Assembly (NCBI RefSeq): GCF_016615815.1
Contig: NZ_CP067112.1
Span: forward strand, 2,108,001-2,172,000
Length of the DNA stretch: 64,000 nucleotides
Source of the DNA: Luteimonas sp. MC1572
GTDB lineage: Bacteria > Pseudomonadota > Gammaproteobacteria > Xanthomonadales > Xanthomonadaceae
Reading direction: 5' to 3'
Below the pieces are notes generated by a model. The model had not been told where the DNA came from. It did not search any database and saw only the letters and a program-made list of their open reading frames with translations. Positions 38,115-47,976 of the stretch are shown here, piece by piece. Both the position numbers and the translations under genes were made by a program. Position 1 is the first letter of the stretch. Every line of letters begins with the position of its first letter.

Positions 38115-40345
38115 GACGGCAGCGCCTCGCCGACCGGCACGTCGACCACGTGGTCCATGCCCTGCATCACGCGCCGCACCTCGTCTTCCAGCTCGCGGCC
38201 GCGGTAACCGCCCTTGGCGATGACCCTGGACACGCGGGTCGACAACCCGCGCTCCTCGTCGCGCGACAGTTCCTTGGCGGTGAGCACGATGATCGGGACG
38301 GATGCCGCGCCAAGCTCGCCGCGCAGGGCATCGAGGAATGCGAACCCATCCATCGCCGGCATCATCAGGTCCAGCAGGATCATGGCCGGGGCCAGGCTGC
38401 CGACGCAGGCCAGTCCTTCGGCGCCGTTCGCGGCCTCCACGACGCGCCATCCCTGGCGTTCCATCTGCCGCCGCAACATGCTGCGCGTGGTCGCGTCGTC
38501 GTCGATCACAAGGATCGGGCGCGGAATGCCGGACGGCAGGTGCCGCGCAACCGCCTGCACCAGGCTGTCCTGCTGCACCGGCTTGACCAGGTAATCGGCG
38601 GCCCCGATCGCCTGGCCCAGTGCCTGCTGTTCGGTCACCGAAATCATGACCACCGGGATCGACGCGAGCCGGGGGTCGGTCTTCAACGCGGTCAGAACGC
38701 TCCAGCCGTCGGCGCCCGGCATCAGCACGTCCAGCAGGATCAGCTTGGGCGCGCGCTCGCGCGCCATGCGCAGCCCGTCCGCACCGTTGCTCGCGAACTC
38801 CACCCGCAGGCCCTGCCGCAGCAGCATCCGGCCGATGACGTCCGCGCCGGCGGCGTCGTCGTCGATCACCAGTACGGTGCGCGCCTCGGCCGCGGCCTGT
38901 TCGGTGGCCTGCTCTTCCGGCGTGGCGGCGGGGTGCAGCTGTTCGGCGTCGACGGATTCCGCGGGCAGGCGGATGGTGAACGTGGTGCCGGCGCCAAGCG
39001 CGCTGCGCATGCCCACTTCGCCCCCCAGCATCTCGGCGAAGCGCCGCGTCAGCACCAGGCCCAGGCCGGTTCCGCCGTACTTGCGCGTGGTCGACACGTC
39101 GGCCTGCGAGAACGGCTGGAACAGGCCGCGCTGCTGCTCCGGGGACATGCCGATGCCGGTGTCCTCGACCTCGAACACCAGCCAGTCGCCGGAGGCTCCG
39201 GTCTTGCGGCGCGCGCGCAGGCGGATGGCGCCGTTCTCGGTGAACTTGGCGGCGTTGCCGACCAGGTTGAACAGGAGCTGCCGCAGCTTGGTGACGTCGG
39301 TGCGCATCGTCCCCAGCTCGCCCGCCTCGATCGCGAACCGGTTGCCCTTCTTGTCCACCAGCGGGCGCATCGTGGTGACCACGTCGTCGAGCAGCGCGCG
39401 TACCTCGACGTCTTCCAGGTCGAGCTGCATCTTGCCGGCCTCGATCTTCGACAGGTCCAGCACGTCGTTGATCAGGCGCAGCAGGTGCTTGCCGGCCTTG
39501 TGGATCTTGCGCAGGTCGGACACCAGGTGCTCGCCCCCGGACTCTTCCGCTTCCTCCACCAGCAGCTCGCTGTAACCGATGATCGCGTTCAGCGGTGTGC
39601 GCAGCTCATGGCTCATGTTGGCCAGGAACAGGCTCTTGGAACGGTTGGCGGCGTCCGCTTCCTCCTTGGCCTGCGCCAGCTGCGCGCTCTTTTCCTCGAT
39701 CTTGAGGTTCTGCTCCTGCAGCAGCCGGCGGCTGCGCACGAAGCGCTTGCTCTGCTGGTGGGTGAACAGCGCGAAGACCGCGGCGATAAGAAAAATGCCG
39801 ATGATGCTGGCCACGGTCGGCAGCACCGTGGACGCGAAGTCGACCTGGTACCCGGTGAACCAGCCGCAGGCGATGACCCCCACCGCGATGCCCTGCAGGC
39901 CGCGGCCGGCGAGGGGCGCGCCACCCACGCCCATGTTGCCCAGGCTCATGCCCATCAACATCATGACGCTGGGCCACGGGCTGAAATGCATGCCCGCGAG
40001 CAGCACTCCCACCATCACCCCATCCACCAGCAGGTTGGCGTGCTCGGCGCGCTTGGAATCGCGACTCCACCGCGCGTGCAGGTAGGCCAGCTGCGGCCAT
40101 ATGACGCCCCAGAACAGCAACAGCGCGACCACCAGTGCACTGTCGCGCCCGCTGGCGTGGAAGACGGAGTAGATGACCGCCGACAGCAGCGGCATGCACG
40201 ACATCCGTGAGACGTAGTCGAGCCTCACGATCGGGTGCAGGCCGGGACGTGGCCTCGCCGCCCGCACACGCGGGTGGCGCACGAAATACGGCAGCAGCGG
40301 GGCTACGCTGCCGCGCGGGGTGTCGATGGTATGCGAGGTGATCAT
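38111..40345 (-). CDS. Hybrid histidine kinase with MASE2-like membrane sensor and two receiver domains
   Basis: 744 residues. N-terminal ~170 residues form a hydrophobic MASE2-like sensor ([37 protein letters not shown]) usually seen on diguanylate cyclases. Coiled coil ~185-235, HisKA with phospho-His246 in [18 protein letters not shown], HATPase ([38 protein letters not shown]), then two receivers ([13 protein letters not shown] and [13 protein letters not shown]). First gene of the six-gene operon; overlaps the response regulator by 4 bp. Confidence 0.93.
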   Translation of the reverse strand: MITSHTIDTPRGSVAPLLPYFVRHPRVRAARPRPGLHPIVRLDYVSRMSCMPLLSAVIYSVFHASGRDSALVVALLLFWGVIWPQLAYLHARWSRDSKRAEHANLLVDGVMVGVLLAGMHFSPWPSVMMLMGMSLGNMGVGGAPLAGRGLQGIAVGVIACGWFTGYQVDFASTVLPTVASIIGIFLIAAVFALFTHQQSKRFVRSRRLLQEQNLKIEEKSAQLAQAKEEADAANRSKSLFLANMSHELRTPLNAIIGYSELLVEEAEESGGEHLVSDLRKIHKAGKHLLRLINDVLDLSKIEAGKMQLDLEDVEVRALLDDVVTTMRPLVDKKGNRFAIEAGELGTMRTDVTKLRQLLFNLVGNAAKFTENGAIRLRARRKTGASGDWLVFEVEDTGIGMSPEQQRGLFQPFSQADVSTTRKYGGTGLGLVLTRRFAEMLGGEVGMRSALGAGTTFTIRLPAESVDAEQLHPAATPEEQATEQAAAEARTVLVIDDDAAGADVIGRMLLRQGLRVEFASNGADGLRMARERAPKLILLDVLMPGADGWSVLTALKTDPRLASIPVVMISVTEQQALGQAIGAADYLVKPVQQDSLVQAVARHLPSGIPRPILVIDDDATTRSMLRRQMERQGWRVVEAANGAEGLACVGSLAPAMILLDLMMPAMDGFAFLDALRGELGAASVPIIVLTAKELSRDEERGLSTRVSRVIAKGGYRGRELEDEVRRVMQGMDHVVDVPVGEALPS

Positions 40346-40534
40346 GCGTGCGGCCCAAGGTCCGGTGGGCGGGCGTTTGCTGCCCGTTTCCCATGACTGC
40401 GCAGGACGGCGACGGATTTGATCACCGCCTTCGCCTGGCCGGTTTCAGCCGGCTTGCACGTTTGCCATGCATGTCCGGGCGCGGGGAACCGCCATGCGGG
40501 CGCGACATCCGTCCGGCACGGCAGGGGAACCCCG

Positions 40535-43135
40535 ATGCAAGACCGCTATCTGCAGGCCAAGGCGCTTGCCATGGAAGCGCTGGAACTTGCGCCGGACGCG
40601 CGCGATGCCTGGCTCGCGCAACGCTGTGCGGACGATGCCGGGCTGCGTGCGGAAGTCGACTGGCTGATCGCCTCCGCCCGCACCGGCCCGGACGATCCAC
40701 TCGCCCCGGGCTGGTCACAACCAGGTCCTGCGCCGTTGCACGAAGGGACCCGGGTCGATGCCGCGCAGCCGGGCCAGTACCGCGTGCTGCGCCTGCTCGG
40801 CGAAGGCGGCATGGGCGTGGTCTACCTGGCCGAACGCGACGATGGCGATGCCCACCAGCTGGTCGCGCTCAAGCTGCTGGCCAGCGCCGGCCCGCATGGC
40901 GCGCGGCTGGCGCAGCGCATGGCCGAAGAGCGCCGCATCCTCGCCACGCTGCAGCACCCCAACATCGCCCACCTGCTGGACGGCGGCAGCACCGGCGATG
41001 GCCAGCCCTTCATCGCCATGGAATACGTGGAGGGCGAGCGCATCGATCGCTGGTGCCAGGTCCGCGCCCTGCCCCTGCGCGAGCGCGTGGCGCTGTTCCT
41101 CAAGGTCTGTTCCGCGGTGGAGCACGCGCACCAGCGCCTGGTGATCCATCGCGACCTGAAGCCCGCCAACATCCTCGTCACCGCGGAGGGCGAGCCCAAG
41201 CTGCTGGATTTCGGCATCGCACGCCTGGTCGAGGAGAACGCGCCAGCCGACCCGACCGGCACCGCGCATCGCGCCCTCACCCTCGCCTATGCCAGCCCCG
41301 AGCACGTCGCGGGCAAGCCCCTGACCACCGCCACCGACGTCTGGTCGCTGGGCATCGTGCTGTACGAACTGCTGGCGGGTACGCGCCCGCACCAGGCAAT
41401 GGAATCGGGCCACCTGCTGCCCGATGCCATCGTCTCCGGCGAAATCCGTCCGCCCAGCAACGCGCCGCACACCGGCAATCGCGACGCCGACCGGGACGCG
41501 CGCACGATCAGCCACGCGGTCGGCAGGATTCCCGCCGACATCGACGCGATCGTGCTCAAGGCGCTGCGGCACGCACCCGAGCAGCGCTATCCCTCGGTCG
41601 CCGCCTTGTCCGAGGACCTGCGCCGGTTCCTGGATTCGCGCCCGGTGTCGGCGCGGCGCGGGCACGCGCTGTATCGGCTGCGCAGGTTCGCCTGGCGCCG
41701 GCGCTGGCCGCTGGCCGCTGGCATGGTGTTGCTGGTGATCGGCACCGGCTTCGTATTCGAGCGCGAACGCCAGCTGCAACAGGTGACCGCGGAACGCGGC
41801 AAGGCGCAGGCACTGGCCGGCTTCATGACCGAGCTGTTCGCCAATGCCGATCCCTCGCGCTCGCGCGGTGAACAGATCACCGTGCGCGAGGTGCTGGACC
41901 GCGGCGCGACCGACCTGCGCGCGCGCACCGACCTGCCGCCCGACGTCCGCGCCGACCTGCTCATGGCCATGGCCGAAGCCAACCACGGCCTGGCGCTGGA
42001 TTCCGCCGCGGAGCCGCTGTTCCAGGAGGCACTGGAGCTCAAGCGCCTGACGGGCACGCCTGTGGAACTGTCGCGCCTGCAGATGAAGCTGGCGCACGTC
42101 TACGCGCAGCAGGGGCGCAACGCCGACGCCATCCGCATCCATCGCGAGGCGCAGGCGGGCCTTTCGCAGGACGACCCCGAGGAATTCCTAGAACGTGTCC
42201 GCCACCGGGTGCGCGAGCTCCGCAACGAGGGACTCGCCAGCACCCGGCCCGCCGCCGACATGGCGGTGGATCTCGAAGAGGTGCTGGCCACGCTCGGCGA
42301 ACCGAGCGACGAGACCCGTGCGCTGATCCGTTCCGATGCGCTGACCGCGCTGGCGGACGCGCGCCAGCACACGCGCGAACTCGACCTGTCGCTTGCCGCC
42401 CACGAAGAGGCCGTCGCGCTGCTTGAACGCCATTCGAAGGATGCGCCCGTCGTGCTGCTGACCGCGCGCGCCAACCAGGCCGCACTCATGCTCGACGTGG
42501 ACCTTGAGCGCGGCATCCGCATGTTCGAAGCACTCGATGCCGACTACGTCAGGCTGATCGGCGAGAACACGCTGTCGCGCGCCGTCAACCTCAACCAGCT
42601 CTCGGTCGGCTATTCGCGCGCCAACCGCGATGACGATGCCGCCAGGGCCAGTGGCCTGGCGGTGGCCGTGGCACGCAAGACGACGAGCGCCGACAACCGC
42701 CTGTACCTGCAGCTTGCCGTCGGCCATGCGATCGGGCTGCGCAGCCTGGGACGCCTCGACGAATCGGCGACGCTGCTGCGCGAGGTGCTGCCCGGGCTTC
42801 GCAGCCGGTCCGCCCCCGGCGTGGACGCGGTCAACCTGGCCTACGCGCTGGCGGCCCTGGCCCGTGTGCTGGTGGACCAGGGCCAGGATCCGGCACAGGC
42901 CCGCGACCTTGCCGTTGAAGCCGAGGCCGTGCTGTTGCCGCATGCCGGCGACTATCTGGTGGTCTACGACGGCGTGATCGATCCGCTCGCGCGCTCGCTC
43001 ACCATGCTCGGCGCGCACGGGCAGGCCAGTGCGGCCATGGCGCGCTACGCGGCCTTGCTGGACGCGCATGGCGAGCCCGCCAAATCGCCTTGGCGCGAGA
43101 GCCTTGCGGACCTGCGCAAGACGCTCGGGCAATGA
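40535..43135 (+). CDS. Membrane Ser/Thr protein kinase with TPR-like C-terminal region
   Basis: 866 residues. Kinase domain ~80-370: glycine loop LLGEGGMGVVYLAE, Lys in LVALKLL, HRDLKPANIL, DFGIA, YASPEH. One membrane helix around 387-407 (WPLAAGMVLLVIGTGFVF), then a helical repeat region (TPR-like) predicted outside the cytoplasm. ATG at 40535 has AGGGGA upstream; the longer frame is rejected. Its stop overlaps the ATG of the ECF sigma gene, the arrangement known for kinase-ECF43 pairs (PknS/EcfK of Xanthomonas citri). Confidence 0.92.
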   Translation: MQDRYLQAKALAMEALELAPDARDAWLAQRCADDAGLRAEVDWLIASARTGPDDPLAPGWSQPGPAPLHEGTRVDAAQPGQYRVLRLLGEGGMGVVYLAERDDGDAHQLVALKLLASAGPHGARLAQRMAEERRILATLQHPNIAHLLDGGSTGDGQPFIAMEYVEGERIDRWCQVRALPLRERVALFLKVCSAVEHAHQRLVIHRDLKPANILVTAEGEPKLLDFGIARLVEENAPADPTGTAHRALTLAYASPEHVAGKPLTTATDVWSLGIVLYELLAGTRPHQAMESGHLLPDAIVSGEIRPPSNAPHTGNRDADRDARTISHAVGRIPADIDAIVLKALRHAPEQRYPSVAALSEDLRRFLDSRPVSARRGHALYRLRRFAWRRRWPLAAGMVLLVIGTGFVFERERQLQQVTAERGKAQALAGFMTELFANADPSRSRGEQITVREVLDRGATDLRARTDLPPDVRADLLMAMAEANHGLALDSAAEPLFQEALELKRLTGTPVELSRLQMKLAHVYAQQGRNADAIRIHREAQAGLSQDDPEEFLERVRHRVRELRNEGLASTRPAADMAVDLEEVLATLGEPSDETRALIRSDALTALADARQHTRELDLSLAAHEEAVALLERHSKDAPVVLLTARANQAALMLDVDLERGIRMFEALDADYVRLIGENTLSRAVNLNQLSVGYSRANRDDDAARASGLAVAVARKTTSADNRLYLQLAVGHAIGLRSLGRLDESATLLREVLPGLRSRSAPGVDAVNLAYALAALARVLVDQGQDPAQARDLAVEAEAVLLPHAGDYLVVYDGVIDPLARSLTMLGAHGQASAAMARYAALLDAHGEPAKSPWRESLADLRKTLGQ

Positions 43136-43704
43136 GCGCGCAAGCAGCCCAGGGTGACGTGACGCGCCTGCTGCAGGCCGCCGCCGACGGCGAACCCGCG
43201 GCGATGGACCAGGTGGTGCACGGGCTGTACCAGGCCCTGCACCAGCTGGCGGCCGCGCAGCTGGGACACGAGCGCCACGACCCCATGCTCAGCGCCACCG
43301 TGCTGATCAACGAGGCCTGGCTGAAGCTGTTCGCAGGCGCGCCACTGCCACCGCTGGAGAACCGCGGCCACCTCCTGGGCCTGGCCGCGCACGCCATGCG
43401 CCAGGTGCTGATCGACCACGCCCGCCGCCGCCTCTCGGCCAAGCGCCCGCAGGACGGCGATCGCATGCAACTCACCGAGGTCGCCGAGAACCTCGGCGAC
43501 GAGGTCGAACCCGATGCGCTGGAGGACGCGCTCAACCGCCTGGCCACGCTCGACCAACGCCAGGCGCGGATCGTCGACATGCGCTTCTTCGCCGGCCTGA
43601 CCGGCGAACAGATCGCCGCCGCCACCGGCCTCTCCACCGCCACCGTGCAGCGCGAATGGCGCATGGCCCGCGCCTGGCTGCGCCGCGAGCTCGAAGTGGA
43701 CTGA
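43132..43704 (+). CDS. ECF-type sigma factor coupled to a Ser/Thr kinase
   Basis: 190 residues. Region 2 ([42 protein letters not shown]) and region 4 ([45 protein letters not shown]). No anti-sigma gene is adjacent; control is expected by phosphorylation from the upstream kinase, as shown for ECF43 sigma factors. ATGA overlap with the kinase gene. Its regulon cannot be told from this window. Confidence 0.9.
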   Translation: MSAQAAQGDVTRLLQAAADGEPAAMDQVVHGLYQALHQLAAAQLGHERHDPMLSATVLINEAWLKLFAGAPLPPLENRGHLLGLAAHAMRQVLIDHARRRLSAKRPQDGDRMQLTEVAENLGDEVEPDALEDALNRLATLDQRQARIVDMRFFAGLTGEQIAAATGLSTATVQREWRMARAWLRRELEVD

Positions 43705-43730
43705 CGCCGCGGCGCTCTACAATCGGCCGC

Positions 43731-44468
43731 ATGGCCACCCTCTTCGTCTCCGACCTGCACCTCGATCCGGCGCGCCCGGACATCACCCGCCTGTTCGGCG
43801 CGTTCCTCGACGGCGAAGCCCGCAGCGCCGACGCGCTCTACATCCTCGGCGACCTGTTCGAAGCCTGGGTGGGCGATGACGACCCGTCGGAGACCGGCGC
43901 ATTCGTGGCGAAGCGCCTCGCCGCGCTTGCCGCGTCCGGCGTCCCGGTGCATTTCATGCACGGCAACCGCGACTTCCTGCTCGGCGCCGCCTACGCGCAA
44001 CGCGCCGGCATGCTCCTGCTGGACGATCCGACCGTCATCGACCTGCATGGCCGGCGCGCGTTGCTGATGCACGGCGACACCCTGTGCACCGACGACATCG
44101 CCTACCAGCAGTTCCGCGCCCAGACCCGCGACCCGGCGTGGCAGGCGCAGTTCCTCGCGCAGCCGCTGGCGGCGAGGCTCGCCTTCGCACGCCAGGCGCG
44201 CGCCGCCAGCCAGGCGCGCCAGGGCGAACTGCGCGACGCCGGCACCATGGAAACCATCACCGACGTCGCACCCGAAGCCGTCGCCGCCGCGTTCCGCGGG
44301 CATGGCGTGGACCTGCTGATCCACGGCCATACCCACCGCCCCGCCGTGCACGGTCTTGATGTCGAGGGCCGCGCCTGCAGCCGCGTGGTCCTCGGCGACT
44401 GGTACGAGCAGGGATCGGTGCTGCGCGTGGACGCCGATGGCATGCGCCTGGACAACCTGCAGGCCTGA
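43731..44468 (+). CDS. lpxH: UDP-2,3-diacylglucosamine diphosphatase
   Basis: 245 residues. Calcineurin-like metallophosphoesterase of lipid A synthesis, giving lipid X from UDP-2,3-diacylglucosamine at the inner membrane. Metal ligands in [48 protein letters not shown] and [11 protein letters not shown], all intact. ATG at 43731 chosen by N-terminus [11 protein letters not shown]. 26 bp after the sigma gene but unrelated in role. Confidence 0.96.
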   Translation: MATLFVSDLHLDPARPDITRLFGAFLDGEARSADALYILGDLFEAWVGDDDPSETGAFVAKRLAALAASGVPVHFMHGNRDFLLGAAYAQRAGMLLLDDPTVIDLHGRRALLMHGDTLCTDDIAYQQFRAQTRDPAWQAQFLAQPLAARLAFARQARAASQARQGELRDAGTMETITDVAPEAVAAAFRGHGVDLLIHGHTHRPAVHGLDVEGRACSRVVLGDWYEQGSVLRVDADGMRLDNLQA

Positions 44469-44486
44469 CCGCACGACCTCCAGCGC

Positions 44487-45293
44487 TCAGCCCGAAATCT
44501 GCACCAGCGCCGCCAGCTCGTCCTCGCTGAAACCCGCCGCACTGCGCGCATCGACGTTGAACGGCCCATGCAGCACCGCGCGCGCGTATTCGGTCAGCAA
44601 TTCACGGAAGCGCGGCTCCGGATCGATGCCACCGCGCTCGCAACACCAGCGGAACCAGCGACTGCCGGCGGCCACGTGCGCGATCTCCTCGCGCAGGATG
44701 ATCTCCAGGATGTCGGCGGTCGCCTGGTCGCCCAGCGCGCGCAGCTTCACGATCATCCCCGGCGTGACGTCCAGCCCGCGCGCCTCGAGCACCCGCGGCA
44801 CCAGTGCCATGCGCGCCAGCACGTCGTGCGCGGTCTTCTCGGCCATCTCCCACAGCCCGTTGTGCGCGTCGAAATCGCCGTAGTCGAAGCCCATCGCCTG
44901 CAGCCGCGCGCGCAGCATGGTGAAGTGCCGCGCTTCGTCGTCGGCCACCATCACCCAGTCGGCGTAGTACTGCGCCGGCATGCCGCGGAAGCGGTAGACC
45001 GCATCCCAGCCGAGGTCGATGGCGTTGAACTCGATGTGCGCGATCGCGTGGATGAACGCCGCACGCCCTTCGTCGGTGCCGACGCCGCGGCGCGGAAGCT
45101 CGCGCGGATGCACCAGGCGTGGGCGCGGCGGGCGGCCCGGCATCGCGATGGTCATCGCTTCTGGGGCGTTGGCATCGATCGCGAGCCCGCCACTCCGGAA
45201 CGCGTCGGCGGCCGCGTGCGTCGCGGCCACCTTGTCCTCCGGGGACGCCGCGGCGAGGCAGTCGCGCGCGGCGTCGAACAGCGAGGCGCCCAC
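44487..45293 (-). CDS. DUF455 ferritin-like protein
   Basis: 268 residues from a GTG start 2 bp after the purF stop. DUF455 family with a ferritin-like four-helix bundle; putative diiron ligands Glu/His in HAIAHIEFNAIDLGWDAVYRF, DDEARHFTMLRARL and ILREEIAHVAAGSRWF. The fold is related to MiaE-type monooxygenases but the substrate is unknown. An N-terminal ~50-residue region contains PRLVHPRELPRRGVGT. Cotranscribed with purF. Confidence 0.85.
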   Translation of the reverse strand: MGASLFDAARDCLAAASPEDKVAATHAAADAFRSGGLAIDANAPEAMTIAMPGRPPRPRLVHPRELPRRGVGTDEGRAAFIHAIAHIEFNAIDLGWDAVYRFRGMPAQYYADWVMVADDEARHFTMLRARLQAMGFDYGDFDAHNGLWEMAEKTAHDVLARMALVPRVLEARGLDVTPGMIVKLRALGDQATADILEIILREEIAHVAAGSRWFRWCCERGGIDPEPRFRELLTEYARAVLHGPFNVDARSAAGFSEDELAALVQISG

Positions 45294-45295
45294 GC

Positions 45296-46768
45296 TCAGG
45301 CGCCGACGCGGCGCTTCTTCTTCGCCTCGTCGGAGCGCAGCTGGCGCAGGCGCTCGAAATAACCCGGCTCGATGCCGGTCACGTACTCGCCGCTGAAGCA
45401 GGAGCTGTCGAACTTCTTGCCGGGGAACTTGTGCCCGGCCACCGCGACCTCGAGATCGGCGAGGTCCTGGTAGACCAGCCAGTCGCAGCCCAGCAGTTCC
45501 TCGATCTCCTTCTCGCTGCGGCCATTGGCCACCAGCTCCTCCACCGATGGCATGTCGATGCCGTAGATGTTGGGATGGCGCACCGGCGGCGCCGCGGACG
45601 CCAGGTAGACCTTGCGCGCACCGGCGTCGCGCGCCATCTGCACGATCTGCCGCGACGTGGTGCCGCGCACGATGGAATCGTCTACCAGCAGCACCACCCG
45701 GTTGCGGAACTCCAGCGGGATCGGGTTGAGCTTGCGGCGCACGGATTTCGCCCGCTCCACCTGCCCCGGCATGATGAAGGTGCGGCCGACGTAACGGTTC
45801 TTGATGAAGCCCTCGCGGTACTTCACGTTGAGCACGTTGGCGAGCTCGAGCGCGGAATCGCGCGAGGTGTCGGGGATCGGGATCACCACGTCGATGTCGT
45901 GGTCCGGACGCTCGCGCAGGATCTTCTCGCCCAGCGTCACGCCCATGCGCATGCGCGCCTTGTGCACCGAGATGTTTTCGATCATCGAGTCCGGACGCGC
46001 GAAATACACATACTCGAAGATGCACGGCGCATGCTCGGCCGGCTCCGCGCACTGCCGCTCGTGCAGCTCGCCGCGCGCGGTGATCACGATGCCCTCGCCG
46101 GGCGCCACGTCGCGCAGGCGCTCGAAGCCGAGGATGTCGAGCGCCACCGATTCCGAGGCCACGCAGTATTCGGTGCCCTCCGCCGTCTCGCGCTTGCCGA
46201 GCACCAGCGGGCGGATGCCGTTGCGGTCGCGGAACGCCACCAGGCCCAGGCCGAGCACCACCGCCACCACCGAAAACCCGCCCTTGGCGCGGCGCATCAC
46301 GCCTTCAACCGCGGCGAACGCGGTCTCCGGCGACAGCGCGCGGCTGCGGTCAAGCTCGTGCGCGAACACGTTGAGCAGGACCTCGGAATCGGACTGGGTG
46401 TTGACGTTGCGGCGGTCGGTCTCGAACACCTCGCGGCGCAGCGCGTCGGTGTTGACCAGGTTGCCGTTGTGCGCCAGCGCGATGCCGAACGGCGAGTTGA
46501 CGTAGAACGGCTGCGCTTCGTCGCTGCCTTCCGAACCCGCCGTCGGATAGCGGCAGTGGCCGATGCCCACGCGGCCATCCAGCAGCGCCATGGCCCGCGC
46601 GTCGAAGACATCGCGCACCAGGCCGTTGCCCTTGTGCACGCGCAGCTGGGTGCCGACCGCCGTGGCGATGCCCGCCGCGTCCTGGCCGCGGTGCTGGAGC
46701 ACGGTCAGCCCGTCGTACAGCGCGGGCGCGACTTCAGTGGTGCCAACGATGCCGACGATGCCGCACAT
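45296..46768 (-). CDS. purF: Amidophosphoribosyltransferase
   Basis: 490 residues. First committed step of purine synthesis (PRPP plus glutamine to phosphoribosylamine). N-terminal Cys2 nucleophile (MCGIVGIVG), glutaminase domain with [12 protein letters not shown], phosphoribosyltransferase domain with PRPP motif [15 protein letters not shown] near residue 365. Starts 64 bp after the SPOR gene; cvpA, normally in between, is missing. Followed within 2 bp by the DUF455 gene. Confidence 0.97.
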   Translation of the reverse strand: MCGIVGIVGTTEVAPALYDGLTVLQHRGQDAAGIATAVGTQLRVHKGNGLVRDVFDARAMALLDGRVGIGHCRYPTAGSEGSDEAQPFYVNSPFGIALAHNGNLVNTDALRREVFETDRRNVNTQSDSEVLLNVFAHELDRSRALSPETAFAAVEGVMRRAKGGFSVVAVVLGLGLVAFRDRNGIRPLVLGKRETAEGTEYCVASESVALDILGFERLRDVAPGEGIVITARGELHERQCAEPAEHAPCIFEYVYFARPDSMIENISVHKARMRMGVTLGEKILRERPDHDIDVVIPIPDTSRDSALELANVLNVKYREGFIKNRYVGRTFIMPGQVERAKSVRRKLNPIPLEFRNRVVLLVDDSIVRGTTSRQIVQMARDAGARKVYLASAAPPVRHPNIYGIDMPSVEELVANGRSEKEIEELLGCDWLVYQDLADLEVAVAGHKFPGKKFDSSCFSGEYVTGIEPGYFERLRQLRSDEAKKKRRVGA

Positions 46769-46832
46769 GGGGTCCTGCCAGGGTCTGGAATGGAGCGATG
46801 GAAAGGATCAGCCGGTCGGTCGACCGGCGGTG

Positions 46833-47945
46833 TCAGGGATGCGCGCGGACGAGTCCGTCGATGCCCTGCGAAGACTTGATGCGCGCCTTGAGCTGCTCGG
46901 CTTCGGCGCGGGTCAGCACCGGGCCGGCCTTGACGCGGGTGAGCGCGCCCTTGTCGGTCTGCACGGTGTCGGTGAACGCACCGATGCCGGCGGCGCGCAG
47001 GCGGTCGCGCAGCGCCTGCGCGTCCGCCGCGTTGCCGAACGCGCCGAGCTGCACGGCAAAACCGGTGCCGGCGGCGGCGGGTGGCGTGGCGGCAGGCGCG
47101 GGCGTCGGGGCCGCAGCGGACGGCGTGCTGGCCGCCGGCTTCGCCGGGGCCGAAGCCGTCGCGGCTGGCTTGGCCGACACCGTGGCTGCGGGACGGGCGT
47201 CCAGCGCAACCACCTGCGCCTGCGCACGCGAGCCGATGCCACCGGCGGTGATGCGCGCCGACTCGGCGTCCGCGCGCGAGGCGTAGGGACCGATGCGCAC
47301 GCGCCAGGCGTCGCGGCCGTTGACCGTGGTTTCTTCCACGTAGCCCGGCAGGCTGGCCTTGCGCAGGCGGTCGACGACCGCACCGGCATCGGCACGCGTG
47401 GCGTACGCGCCGAAGCTGACCACGTAGTCACCACCGGCGGTGGCGGCCGGCAGGCGCTGCGCAGGCGCGGCGGCGACCGGCTTGGGTGCTTCCACCGGCT
47501 TCGGCGCTGCCGCAGCCGGAACCTGAGCGGGCGTGTTGGCCGTAGTCGCCGCCGGCGCCGCGGCGACGGCCGCAGTGACCGCAGGCTCCGGAGGAGGCGG
47601 CAGCGGCGTCGCGACTACGCCGTCTTCCTCGACCAGCGGCTGCGCGCTGGACAGGTCTGCGGCGTCGTCGGACGGCGTGCCCGCAGGCGTCGGCGCAGTG
47701 GCGGTGTCGACCGTCGCCAGGCTGCCGTCATCGGCGAGCAGGCCGGCGCTGGTGGTGGCATTGGGCACGACCAGCGGCAGGTCGCGCGTTTCGTACTGGC
47801 CGCCGGGCGCCGATGGCACCTGCAGCGACAGGTCGGACACGCCGCTGTCCGGGGCCGGGCCCTGGACAAGCATCGGCAGGAAGATCACCGCAAGCGCGAT
47901 CAGCACCGCGGCGCCGATCAGGCGCTGTTTCAGTCCGGATTCCAT
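46833..47945 (-). CDS. SPOR-domain cell-division protein (DedD-like, two SPOR repeats)
   Basis: 370 residues. Cytoplasmic start, one membrane helix (LIGAAVLIALAVIFLPMLVQ, ~10-29), Pro/Ala-rich linker, SPOR repeat 1 (~172-245, YVVSFGAYATRADAGAVVDRL) and SPOR repeat 2 (~293-365, FAVQLGAFGNAADAQALRDRL). SPOR domains bind denuded septal glycan. DedD of E. coli has one; a second is seen in some Xanthomonadales. ATG at 47945 follows folC by 31 bp. Confidence 0.9.
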   Translation of the reverse strand: MESGLKQRLIGAAVLIALAVIFLPMLVQGPAPDSGVSDLSLQVPSAPGGQYETRDLPLVVPNATTSAGLLADDGSLATVDTATAPTPAGTPSDDAADLSSAQPLVEEDGVVATPLPPPPEPAVTAAVAAAPAATTANTPAQVPAAAAPKPVEAPKPVAAAPAQRLPAATAGGDYVVSFGAYATRADAGAVVDRLRKASLPGYVEETTVNGRDAWRVRIGPYASRADAESARITAGGIGSRAQAQVVALDARPAATVSAKPAATASAPAKPAASTPSAAAPTPAPAATPPAAAGTGFAVQLGAFGNAADAQALRDRLRAAGIGAFTDTVQTDKGALTRVKAGPVLTRAEAEQLKARIKSSQGIDGLVRAHP

Positions 47946-47976
47946 ATGCGCTCGGGGCGGCAAGGGGTCCCGCGAA

